Below, in pieces: positions 24,710 to 32,174 of a stretch of DNA of 32,195 nt. Below the pieces are notes generated by a model that saw nothing but the letters and a program-made list of their open reading frames with translations, did not search any database and was not told the origin of the DNA. The stretch lies in NCBI GenBank assembly GCA_964463485.1, contig CAYXDO010000132.1:1-32195 (forward strand), read 5' to 3'. Position numbers and translations under genes: made by a program. The first letter of the stretch is position 1; every line of letters starts with the position of its first letter. This DNA is from CAYXDO01 sp964463485 (lineage in GTDB: Bacteria > Myxococcota > Kuafuiibacteriia > Kuafuiibacteriales > Kuafuiibacteriaceae).

Positions 24710-25606
24710 CTACGAATCCGAGTCCGAGTCCGTCCCGAACATCTGGTCCGAACTGGGCACGACAGCGGCGCGAGCGAGCCAGAGGCTGAGAAGCTTGGTG
24801 TCTTGACAACGTAAGATGCGCGCCTCGAGCTCGCCCGATAGAGTGATGTGACGAGCCCGCAAAACCTCCAGCACTGCCTCTTGTTTGCCTTCCCGTTTGC
24901 CTTCCCGTTTGCCTTCCCGCTTGCCTTCCCGTTTACCTTGCGACTTGCCTTCCCGTTTCCCGACTTCGATAGCTGCCTCGATCACCGCGTTCTTCTTGGC
25001 GATCAGCGCTTTGGCCACTGCGTCGTCGCGGCTTGTGGCGTCGAGGAGGGCTTCAATCGCGAGCGGACGAACAAAGCAACGATCGCGAATCGACGCCCGC
25101 TTGGTCTTGATCCGCCATTCCCCCAGCTTTGCGTCCCACTCCATGACTTTGCCCTTGGCCACGTTCACGCAAAATACGCGACGCACTCCACGAGCCTTGA
25201 AGTCCTTTGCTCGCCTCGTGACACTCGCCATCGTCTGAGTATCCGCGACCTCGAACGCCAGCTCTTCGAGCAGCCGGCCACCGGTAACTGGGTCTCGAGC
25301 CGCGGGATAAACGCTGGCATCCGGAGCGATATCGCTGTCGGGTCCGGTTCTCGTCAGCATATCGGTCGCTCCGAGATAGCCTTCCGCGATATGAGCCGCG
25401 AGCACATAGTCGAGCCCAAAATGTCCCGCGCCATGCGGCTCGTTGGCCGGCATCACGAAGACGCGCTCTCCATCGACGACCTCGAACCGCGTTTCGGGCT
25501 CGGCCAAGCGCTCGTCCACCGCGGGAAGCTCTTCGTTGGCTCCTGGAGCCCACGCCGGAGTCGGTTCATTGGCTCCCGGAGACCACCCATGGTGTGTCAT
25601 GGCCAC
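24710..25606 (-). CDS. Uma2-family (DUF820) putative endonuclease with KREG repeats, 298 aa
   Basis: Uma2 proteins have a PD-(D/E)xK nuclease fold. Visible motifs are RFEVVDGERVFVMPANEPHG near residue 40, APDASVY (Asp96), LAFEVADTQTMASV (Glu119) and RRAKDFKARGVRRVFCV (Lys134). The N-terminus has two 11-residue repeats of the form W-S/A-P-G-A-N-E-x-x-P-A. A C-terminal helical extension carries tandem KREG tetrapeptides (12-bp repeats, 24883-24958), which often occur in this family and probably form a charged coiled coil, and the protein ends in an acidic DSDSDS tail. The GTG at 25606 has GGAG 6 nt upstream and is preferred over the ATG at 25600. Natural target and biological role unknown; no toxin-antitoxin partner is seen. 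Confidence 0.85.
   Translation of the reverse strand: MAMTHHGWSPGANEPTPAWAPGANEELPAVDERLAEPETRFEVVDGERVFVMPANEPHGAGHFGLDYVLAAHIAEGYLGATDMLTRTGPDSDIAPDASVYPAARDPVTGGRLLEELAFEVADTQTMASVTRRAKDFKARGVRRVFCVNVAKGKVMEWDAKLGEWRIKTKRASIRDRCFVRPLAIEALLDATSRDDAVAKALIAKKNAVIEAAIEVGKREGKSQGKREGKREGKREGKREGKQEAVLEVLRARHITLSGELEARILRCQDTKLLSLWLARAAVVPSSDQMFGTDSDSDS
24883..24958. repeat. 12-bp tandem repeat encoding KREG units
   Basis: About six units of GTTTGCCTTCCC and variants (one ACCTTGCGACTT variant near the middle), read on the minus strand as GKREGKREG within the Uma2-like gene. Confidence 0.9.
25520..25585. repeat. 33-bp imperfect tandem repeat in the Uma2 N-terminus
   Basis: Two adjacent 33-bp segments encode WSPGANEPTPA and WAPGANEELPA on the minus strand. 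The bases are also similar (TTCGTTGGCTCCTGGAG versus TTCATTGGCTCCCGGAG). Confidence 0.75.
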
Positions 25607-25764
25607 AATCTACTCCACTTCGCTCCGTGATGCACCCATCGGACTCTCTGTTCTCGACCTGGTGGCGCGCCCAAGGAGTCGAAGGACGGTCTGCGCGCCG
25701 CAGTTTTCCAAAGCAGGTTGGTTTCTGACTTGCCTCCCGTGCGATCGAAACCGAAGCTTCCGCG

Positions 25765-27864
25765 GTGCCAGCAAACGACGCGAGCGCATCGGAGGACGTC
25801 GCTCGGAGCGTTTCGAGCGTCGTGCTCCGCCGGTGCGCAGGGTGGGCGCCGCGCGCGCCCCGCGTCGGGACGGAGCTCAACGCGATCCTCGCCGCCATTC
25901 CTACGGAGTCCGACGGATCGGAGCTTCGACACCAGGGGCTCGAGCGACTCATGCGATGGCTTCGAGGAGGGGGCTCGCTCGAGCTTCCGCCGGACGCCGG
26001 AATCTCAGGACGATCGTCGGGAGCGCGTCTTTGGATTCTGTTGGAGCTCTTGAAGGAGGTCCCGAGCCTCAGACTCACTCTCGGCGCGCTCGTTCGGCAG
26101 ATCCTGACTCGCGGCACGGCGCTCGAGCTTTTCGTACGAGTCGGGATCCCGCGGGAGACTCAGTTCGCCGCCGAGGCCCTCGATAGACTCGCGCGGTCCC
26201 TGCTCCCGGCGCCGCCCGACGACCATGACCTCACCGACCTCCTGTTCCGGCTGTTCCGAACGCAAAGGGACGCCGCCTGGCTCGACGAAGCTCCGCCCGC
26301 GCTCCTGTTTGGGCTCCTGGATTTACTCGATCCTGGGCTTGGACCGGACGCGTGGGTGAGGTTGGAGCGCGACCTCGATCGGGCGGTCCTCTTGATCTCG
26401 ATTCGTGCGGCGGCGCTCGGCCTCGAGTCCGACGTGCGAGAGCGATCAGGAGACTTCGACCCCGCGGAGTCTCCGTTCGTTCGACTTCAAGGTGAGTGTG
26501 CAGGAAGTCTCCTCGCGCCTCATGACTCGGCGCTGTCGACCGTGCTCGCGGACTGTCGAGATCGCCTCGAGCTCGTGCGGCGGCACCTCGAGGACGCAGG
26601 CGTGAGTGTCGACCTCGTCTTTCGGATCGAGCTCATCGAGACGCTGCTCTCGCGAGTCGAGCTGTTGACCTCGACCAAGGGTCCCAAGGAGCTCACGAGG
26701 CTTCACGGGCTCGCCGTGATGAGGAGCCTGGTGCGTGCCGGCGTCGTGGATCGCAGTCTCCGCGAGCTCTTCGGGAGCAACGTCCGACTCTTGGCGCGCA
26801 AAATCATCGAGCGGGCCGGCCACGCAGGTGGTCACTACATCACGGCAACGCGCGCTGAGTATTTCCAGATGCTCCGGTCGTCGGCGGGCGGCGGAGCGCT
26901 CACCGCCGTCACTGCGACGATGAAATTCTTCGTGGGATGGATGAAATTTCCGCCGTTCTTCGAAGGGCTATTCGCCTCGCTGAACTACGCGGGGAGCTTC
27001 CTCGCCATGCAGGCGCTCGGATTCACGCTCGCGACCAAGCAACCCTCGGTCACAGCGGCCGCGCTCGCCGCGTCGCTCGAGTCTCGCCGCGGTCCCGAGG
27101 GGCTCGACGGGCTCGTCGACCAAATCGCGCGAACGGCCCGGTCGCAGCTCGCGGCGGTCCTCGGTAACATCGGCGCAGTCATTCCGGCGGTTTTTGCGAT
27201 CCACGTGGCTTGGGTCTACGCGCGCGGCGCGCCTTTCCTAGATACCGACACCGCAGACTACGTCGTTCACTCGCTCCACCCGCTCGAGAGCGGAACGATC
27301 GCGTACGCCGCGCTCACCGGAGTCATGCTTTGGGCAGCAAGCATCGCCGCCGGATGGCTCGAAAATTGGTTCGCCTTTCGGCGCCTCCCTGACGCGCTCG
27401 CGCGCAACCGCCGCCTGGTTCGCATACTCAGAGCTGAGCGGGCCAGAGCGCTTGCCGAGCGAATCAAGCTCGCCGTGTCTGGAATCGGAGGCAACATCGC
27501 GCTGGGTTTCTTCCTCGGAATGCTCCCGATAGTTGGGAAGTTCTTCGGCGCTCCCCTCGACGTTCGGCACGTCACGCTGTCCACCGGCTCGCTGGTGTTC
27601 GCCGTGGCGGCTCTCGAGGAGAAGGCGCTCCAGGCGGGCGTCGCCTGGGCCCTCGCTGGCGTAGCCATCACAGGACTCCTGAACTTCTCCGTCAGCTTCG
27701 CGCTGGCCCTCCTGGTGGCCCTGCGCGCAAAAGAGATCGCCGGTAGCTCCCTGTTCGACCTCGCGCGCGCGCTCCTCCGAAGATTCTGGACCCGTCCCCT
27801 CGAATTCTTCTGGCCACGCGCCGACGAGGCGCCCGCCGCGCCCGACCAGGACCCGGCTCACTGA
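25765..27864 (+). CDS. Membrane protein of the so-called site-specific recombinase (Gcr, SpecificRecomb) family, 699 aa
   Basis: The family is recognised by a central block from about residue 355 onward: GGHYITATRAEYFQML, SSAGGGALTAVTATMKF, SLNYAGSFLAMQALGFTLAT and KQPSVTAAALAASLE. The N-terminal ~330 residues are soluble and helical. The C-terminal half holds several strongly hydrophobic segments (e.g. around 395-420, 470-490, 515-535, 570-590 and 610-660). I see no Ser- or Tyr-recombinase active site, and a multi-spanning protein is unlikely to recombine DNA, so the family name is probably misleading. The start is a GTG at 25765. It is divergent from the Uma2-type gene (158-bp gap). The actual function is unknown. 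Confidence 0.85.
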   Translation: MPANDASASEDVARSVSSVVLRRCAGWAPRAPRVGTELNAILAAIPTESDGSELRHQGLERLMRWLRGGGSLELPPDAGISGRSSGARLWILLELLKEVPSLRLTLGALVRQILTRGTALELFVRVGIPRETQFAAEALDRLARSLLPAPPDDHDLTDLLFRLFRTQRDAAWLDEAPPALLFGLLDLLDPGLGPDAWVRLERDLDRAVLLISIRAAALGLESDVRERSGDFDPAESPFVRLQGECAGSLLAPHDSALSTVLADCRDRLELVRRHLEDAGVSVDLVFRIELIETLLSRVELLTSTKGPKELTRLHGLAVMRSLVRAGVVDRSLRELFGSNVRLLARKIIERAGHAGGHYITATRAEYFQMLRSSAGGGALTAVTATMKFFVGWMKFPPFFEGLFASLNYAGSFLAMQALGFTLATKQPSVTAAALAASLESRRGPEGLDGLVDQIARTARSQLAAVLGNIGAVIPAVFAIHVAWVYARGAPFLDTDTADYVVHSLHPLESGTIAYAALTGVMLWAASIAAGWLENWFAFRRLPDALARNRRLVRILRAERARALAERIKLAVSGIGGNIALGFFLGMLPIVGKFFGAPLDVRHVTLSTGSLVFAVAALEEKALQAGVAWALAGVAITGLLNFSVSFALALLVALRAKEIAGSSLFDLARALLRRFWTRPLEFFWPRADEAPAAPDQDPAH

Positions 27865-27889
27865 CCCGGCTCACTGACCTGCTCACTGA
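27852..27889. repeat. 13-bp tandem repeat spanning the stop codon
   Basis: Two exact units of CCCGGCTCACTGA plus a degenerate third (CCTGCTCACTGA). The first unit contains the TGA stop of the preceding gene, and the later units repeat that TGA downstream. Confidence 0.9.
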
Positions 27890-28008
27890 CAGGCAACCCA
27901 GGCTGCCTCATCACGCGCTGGCTGGCGGGCTTCGTCATTCATCGATCCGGCGGGACCGCGAGACTGAGTCGACTCGACACGCCTCGCGACCAGGGGCATG
28001 GTGGCCGC

Positions 28009-29106
28009 GTGCGCTCTCCAACTCCTCTCGTCGGCTCCGTCCTATTCGCGCTCGTCTCGCTGTCCGCCTGCGAAGAGGACGAGCTGTCCGTCGTCGACGC
28101 CAGCTTTCAACCCGATGCGCTCGCAGTTGACTCGGGACCGAGGCTGGACGCCCGACCCGAAGACGCCCGACCCGAAGACGCCCGACCCGAAGACGCCCGA
28201 CCCGAAGACGCCGTCGGATTGGATATCGAAGTGCCTGACGCGGGGGACGTGGTTCGGCCCGACGCCGAGGTCCGGCCAGACGGCGATGTGGAGCCAGCGC
28301 TCTGCGCCGCGCCCGAGCCGCCGCTCACCGCCGGATCGACCGATTGCGCGGGCTGTCCGACCAGCGACCCAACCCCGAGCTCGTTCCAACTCGTACTCGG
28401 CCAAGTTACTACGGTCACTCTTTCTGGAAACCTCTTGGGAGCCACCGGCGACGGGATCTACACGGTGATCGGAGCGGGCGGCCGCCGCATCGACGGGCCA
28501 GTCCCGGTGAACGCCGGCGGCTGGTCGGTGACGGTGCCCCTCTTCTGCGGGGCCCAACAAGTCGCACTCACCTTCTGCAACGAAGCGGGTGTGCACCGGT
28601 TGGTGTTCGACGTGAGCACGGAGTGCTCGGAGCCTGATCTCAGACTCACGATCAGCTGGGATGAGTTGGGAGACGACTGGGAGCTCCATCTCATTCAGGA
28701 GGGCGGCCGTATCAACGATCCGGCCACCGACTGCACCTGGACGACCTGCTTGGGCGGCGGCCTCGACTGGGGCGTGTTGGGCGATGCCACCGACGACCCC
28801 GTCAAAGACGTAGATGATGTCGATGGCTACGGCCCGGAGAACATCACACTCACGCGCCCGGCACCAGGCACCTACACCGTCATGGTCGAGCACTGGGGCA
28901 CATCTGGGTCCCCTGGCTCCGACGGCGAAGCGATCCTCAACGTCGTCGGGCAGGCACCGATCGTAGTCCCGATCACCGACCTACCTCCGCACTGGGTGCG
29001 AACGGTCGCGACAGTCTCGTTCCCAGGCGGCGCGGTCGTCACGAGCGCAGCCGTGCACGACTGCACTCAGAATTGGAGCGGCGGCTGCTTGGACCCGATC
29101 CCATGA
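28009..29106 (+). CDS. Lipoprotein with DARPE repeats and a secreted beta-sandwich domain, 365 aa
   Basis: The signal peptide (MRSPTPLVGSVLFALV) ends in lipobox LSAC (Cys21). An acidic linker contains four tandem DARPE pentapeptides (15-bp repeats, 28147-28212) and several PDA units. After a Cys-containing region (CAAPEPP, DCAGCPTS), residues about 120-205 look like an Ig- or bacterial Ig-like fold. The C-terminal half contains DLRLTISWDELGDDWELHLI, DCTWTTCLGGGLDWG and DDVDGYGPENITL with PGTYTVMVEHWG. This pattern, with Asp clusters and DWG, recurs in myxobacterial secreted proteins and may bind calcium (inference). GTG start at 28009. It is convergent with the Cys-rich lipoprotein gene ending at 29155. 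Function unknown. Confidence 0.85.
   Translation: MRSPTPLVGSVLFALVSLSACEEDELSVVDASFQPDALAVDSGPRLDARPEDARPEDARPEDARPEDAVGLDIEVPDAGDVVRPDAEVRPDGDVEPALCAAPEPPLTAGSTDCAGCPTSDPTPSSFQLVLGQVTTVTLSGNLLGATGDGIYTVIGAGGRRIDGPVPVNAGGWSVTVPLFCGAQQVALTFCNEAGVHRLVFDVSTECSEPDLRLTISWDELGDDWELHLIQEGGRINDPATDCTWTTCLGGGLDWGVLGDATDDPVKDVDDVDGYGPENITLTRPAPGTYTVMVEHWGTSGSPGSDGEAILNVVGQAPIVVPITDLPPHWVRTVATVSFPGGAVVTSAAVHDCTQNWSGGCLDPIP
28147..28212. repeat. 15-bp tandem repeat, four units
   Basis: Four identical copies of GACGCCCGACCCGAA followed by a partial GACGCC, encoding DARPE units in the lipoprotein linker. The absence of any substitution suggests recent or ongoing copy-number change. Confidence 0.97.
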
Positions 29107-29108
29107 CC

Positions 29109-29144
29109 CGTCGTTCCGCCCGTCGTTCCGCCCGTCGTTCCGTC
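29109..29144. repeat. 12-bp tandem repeat between convergent genes
   Basis: Three units of CGTCGTTCCGCC (last unit CGTCGTTCCGTC) fill the gap between the stop at 29104-29106 and the end of the convergent gene at 29155. It starts 3 bp after the stop codon. No hairpin is apparent. Confidence 0.9.
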
Positions 29145-29154
29145 CAACGACGAC

Positions 29155-30825
29155 TCACCGCGCAGGAACTCGGCAATCGCACCGGAGATTGCTGAGATTG
29201 TCCTGGTAGGCCACGACGTCGCCGATCCCCACGCCGTCCCACGACGCCCGCAGATACGGAGGCTCACACGAGTCTGCACCGAAGACGGACTCGCCGCTCG
29301 GAATCGTCCCGGTGAAGTGGAGCAGAAAACAAGGGTCGCCGTAGGTCGAAGCGCAGAGGGAAGTGCAAGTCGTCGAGCGCGGCTTGGCCAGAGTACGGTA
29401 CACACCCGAGGTCGACCGGCACTCACAGGTGAGGTCGCTGAGCCTGACCTGAGTTGGGTAGACTGCCTCGAGCGGCTGACCGCAACTCACGTTCGGGATC
29501 GCGCCGATGAAACCCAAGAGGTAAGTGCTCCCGCTGGCTCCAGCGCACACCGCGTTGGGAAACAGGTTGGAGCAACCCGTGTAGCACTCCGTCGCGCCCG
29601 TACCATCGGGCAGCGCCGCTTCGAAGCTGCACTCCGACCCAGCGCACATACCGCTCCACTCTCGAACCGGATCGCTGAACCCGCACCCCTGGCTGCAAGA
29701 CCCGCAGCGCTCCGAAGTATCGAGCGCCATACACTCGCCCGCGCATGCGCCGGTCACGCCTGCGCTTCCGCAGTGCAAGCGCAGCTGAGTTTGGGTGCGC
29801 GTCTCGTTTCCGCTCGTGTCGAAGAACACGACGACGAGCACGCGGACACTCTCCCCCACGAACTCGATGTTGCTGCTCTCCTGCAGGTCCACCCAAGTCA
29901 CGGCGGCTTCGTACTGACCAGGTCCGACCGGGGTGAAGAGCGCGAGGCGCGTGCCCACCGAATCTTCGACGCGACCGCCCCCGATATCGCCGATCCCATC
30001 GGGGTCGGATACGACCGCAGTGAGACGAACGCTCTGGCCCTGAGTCAGCTCGGCAGGGTTGGGCTCCAAGCTTTCGAGCGCCGGCGCGCCGTTGACGTGT
30101 TGCGCGCAGGCGAGACCGCTCGGCTCGTAGCCCGGGTCGCACACGCACAGGGGCTGCCCTGCCGCGACGGCGCAGACCCCGTGGCCCGAACAGTCGACCC
30201 CCGCGCAAGAATCGAGGCTCGCATCACTCGGCGAGGTCACCCCCGCGTCCGCCGTCGGCGCGTGACAGCCCGAGGTTTCGACGCTCAGACAGGTGCCCGC
30301 GCACGTGAGAGTACCAACGCCGAGTCCCAGGCTCGCGCAACTCAGCCCGCCGAAGGCCGTGCCGTCACACGCCTCGACACCGTTTCGCGCCCCGTCACCA
30401 CACGTCATGGGAGCGCCGCAAGCAGACGTCTCGAACCCACCGCAACTCGGCCGACAGGCGAGCGTCCCCGGCCCATAACCGAGCGAGCCGCAAGTCGCTC
30501 CGGCGAGGTCGTTCGCGTCGCAGATCTCGGGTTCTGCTCGAGCTCCGTCTCCGCACGAAGCAGGCGCGCCACAAAACGACGCGTCCACCTGGGCGCAGTC
30601 GCGACTGCACCCTAGCATACCCGGCCCGAAGCCGAGGCCCTCGCAGGTCGCCGAGCCGACCGCTACGCCGTCGCAGCGCTCCCCCTCCTGAATACGCCCG
30701 TCCCCGCAAACCGGCACCGCAGGGCGCGCGGAGCTCCTCGGCCGGTCGGATCGATCGCTGCAGGCGTGGAGCAAGCCGAGAAGTGTGAGCACCGAAAGTC
30801 GAGCAGAGGATCGAGCAAAGAGCAC
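29155..30825 (-). CDS. Lipoprotein with three Cys-rich 51-residue repeats and an EGF-like domain, 556 aa
   Basis: The signal peptide ends at LGLLHAC (Cys22). Three repeats with an exact 51-residue period begin at residues 40, 91 and 142 (CGDGRIQEGERCD, CGDGARAEPEICD, CGDGARNGVEACD), each with an LGxGxGxLxC block. They resemble the myxobacterial Cys-rich (DUF4215-like) repeats of surface proteins. An EGF-like module follows at about 207-240 (DSCAGVDCSGHGVC, CVCDPGYEPSGLAC). Residues about 245-355 form an Ig-like domain (SDPDGIGDIGG, VVVFFDTSGNETRTQ). The rest is Cys-rich with a duplicated C-terminal half (GFIGAIPNVSCGQP, HFTGTIPSGESVFG). The start is a GTG at 30825, 31 nt after the protease stop, so it probably shares the protease transcript. 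Likely outer-surface adhesion or binding; ligand unknown. Confidence 0.88.
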   Translation of the reverse strand: MLFARSSARLSVLTLLGLLHACSDRSDRPRSSARPAVPVCGDGRIQEGERCDGVAVGSATCEGLGFGPGMLGCSRDCAQVDASFCGAPASCGDGARAEPEICDANDLAGATCGSLGYGPGTLACRPSCGGFETSACGAPMTCGDGARNGVEACDGTAFGGLSCASLGLGVGTLTCAGTCLSVETSGCHAPTADAGVTSPSDASLDSCAGVDCSGHGVCAVAAGQPLCVCDPGYEPSGLACAQHVNGAPALESLEPNPAELTQGQSVRLTAVVSDPDGIGDIGGGRVEDSVGTRLALFTPVGPGQYEAAVTWVDLQESSNIEFVGESVRVLVVVFFDTSGNETRTQTQLRLHCGSAGVTGACAGECMALDTSERCGSCSQGCGFSDPVREWSGMCAGSECSFEAALPDGTGATECYTGCSNLFPNAVCAGASGSTYLLGFIGAIPNVSCGQPLEAVYPTQVRLSDLTCECRSTSGVYRTLAKPRSTTCTSLCASTYGDPCFLLHFTGTIPSGESVFGADSCEPPYLRASWDGVGIGDVVAYQDNLSNLRCDCRVPAR

Positions 30826-30856
30826 AACGCCGATTACTGAACCTCAGCCAGAGTTG

Positions 30857-32017
30857 TCAAACCCGAGCTCGTCTCCTTCGACTCGCCAAGAGAAAGGCGA
30901 CAGCGAGAGTCATCAAACTCGGCCCCTTCGCCGCGGCACAAGAATCGACGTCGCGAAGAGTACGGAGCTCGTCGTCCGACCCCTCCTCGCTCGACGGCGT
31001 CGGCGAGGGTGGCTCCGTTCGCGTGCCCGGAACACAGCAGTTCGACGAGCTCGAAATGACACACACCTCACCCAGCTCGCAGTCGTTCCCGTCTCGACAG
31101 CCTCTACAACTCAACTCACCCGAATCACTCGAGGACGCACCGGAATCAGGAATTCCGCCGTCCGCCGCGACCCCGCCATCCGCCGCACTTCCGCCATCGG
31201 AAGCGATGCCGCCGTCCGCTCGCCTCGCGCCCGAGTCCGTCAGAGACCCGTCGGGCCCTACTCCCGCATCGGCCGCTGCCGGAGGGCCCTCTTTCTCGGC
31301 GAGCCAGGTTTCGATGAACTCACGATGGAAATCAAGGCGCACGTCCCGAGCTTCGAAACACGACTCAGCCGTCGAATGCACGCCCACAACGCGCTCCGTC
31401 CCGTCCGCGAAGGTCATGTACGTAGGCCCACCCGAGTCTCCATTGCAGATCCCACGCTCCGCGCCGTCCCTCAGGTTCATGAACGCCGACTCCACGCTGT
31501 GGAGCACCGACGCAGTCTCGTGTTGCACGCCCCAGCTCGTGTAGTCCTCGGGCACCGTGTACCCATACCCAAGGAGCCTCGCCGGCTGGCCGACCATCAG
31601 CGCGACATCATCCTGATTCCAAGGCTTCGGAGCCACGCCCGGATCACTCGCCAAGAGCGCCAGCGCGATGTCGTTGTCGAGCCCGCCCAAACCCCATCCC
31701 GGGTGGGCTCGGACATCGACGACGTCGATGAATGCCCCGGAGCCCGCGTTGCGCGCATCCGGCCGATTCGTCGCCGAAAACCTGAGAGTCGGGTTGCCGG
31801 GGTACATCGAAGCGTCCACGCAGTGAGCCGCAGTCACCAGCGTCCTCCGCCCGATCAACGCGGCGCTGCACATGTTGGGCACGCCAAAGACCCGAAAGGA
31901 CATCATGAAGGCGTGCTCGTCCGCGCCTTCGAAACCGCCCGTGATGCCCAGCGCGCTGCGGCCGACCTCGTCCGAACAGCCGATCAACGCGACCAGGAGC
32001 GCCCAACGCGTGCCCAT
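30857..32017 (-). CDS. Trypsin-fold (S1) serine protease lipoprotein with MYXO-CTERM-like tail, 386 aa
   Basis: Catalytic triad: His65 (VTAAHC), Asp116 (LDNDIALAL) and Ser195 (GICNGDSGGPTY). The residue six before the serine, Asp in trypsin, is Gly189, so Lys/Arg specificity is not expected. The N-terminus has a short signal peptide with lipobox ALIGC (Cys14), and a possible zymogen-like ITGGFEGAD follows. After the protease domain comes a low-complexity linker with four 18-bp repeats (ADGGIA-type units, 31155-31226), then a Cys cluster (CRGCRDGNDCELGEVC). The end is DSCAAAKGPS, a hydrophobic stretch and RRRRARV, resembling the MYXO-CTERM sorting tail. The ATG at 32017 lies 7 nt from a strong palindrome. 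The gene leads an apparent two-gene operon with the EGF lipoprotein. Confidence 0.9.
   Translation of the reverse strand: MGTRWALLVALIGCSDEVGRSALGITGGFEGADEHAFMMSFRVFGVPNMCSAALIGRRTLVTAAHCVDASMYPGNPTLRFSATNRPDARNAGSGAFIDVVDVRAHPGWGLGGLDNDIALALLASDPGVAPKPWNQDDVALMVGQPARLLGYGYTVPEDYTSWGVQHETASVLHSVESAFMNLRDGAERGICNGDSGGPTYMTFADGTERVVGVHSTAESCFEARDVRLDFHREFIETWLAEKEGPPAAADAGVGPDGSLTDSGARRADGGIASDGGSAADGGVAADGGIPDSGASSSDSGELSCRGCRDGNDCELGEVCVISSSSNCCVPGTRTEPPSPTPSSEEGSDDELRTLRDVDSCAAAKGPSLMTLAVAFLLASRRRRARV
31155..31226. repeat. 18-bp degenerate tandem repeat, four units
   Basis: Four 18-bp units of the form CCGCCRTCCGCCGCNNNN encode hexapeptides such as ADGGIA, SDGGSA and ADGGVA in the protease linker (minus strand). 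Confidence 0.85.
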
Positions 32018-32024
32018 GAGACCC

Positions 32025-32047
32025 TTATAGTGTATGATACACTATAA
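32025..32047. promoter_or_regulatory. Perfect AT-rich palindrome, probable operator
   Basis: An 11-bp inverted repeat (TTATAGTGTAT and its complement) around a single G occupies 32025-32047, only 7 bp upstream of the protease start codon. It stands out in a GC-rich region and contains -10-like hexamers. The symmetry suggests binding of a dimeric repressor that controls the protease and EGF-lipoprotein operon. An RNA hairpin in the leader is the alternative. Confidence 0.6.
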
Positions 32048-32174
32048 CGCCATCCGCCAACGATCGGAGAGCGGTCCCGCGGCGACCCGACCCCGGCTTC
32101 GAGATTTCACGCCGGCCCCGCAAACCGCCATACTCGGGCCATACTCCCCGGTGCAGAATGTAGGGATCAGGGTC

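Noticed and set aside
24848..25630. A 260-residue plus-strand frame opposite the Uma2-type gene
   Set aside because: Its N-terminal PFAFPFAFP stretch is only the antisense reading of the KREG repeat, and the nuclease motifs are on the minus strand.
27889..27913. Weak hairpin (AGGCA, loop, TGCCT) after the membrane-protein gene
   Set aside because: Only five base pairs with a long loop and no T-run, so there is not enough support for a terminator.
30785..32047. A 420-residue plus-strand frame opposite the protease
   Set aside because: Arg-rich shadow of the protease gene, whose catalytic triad, lipobox and sorting tail are all intact on the other strand.
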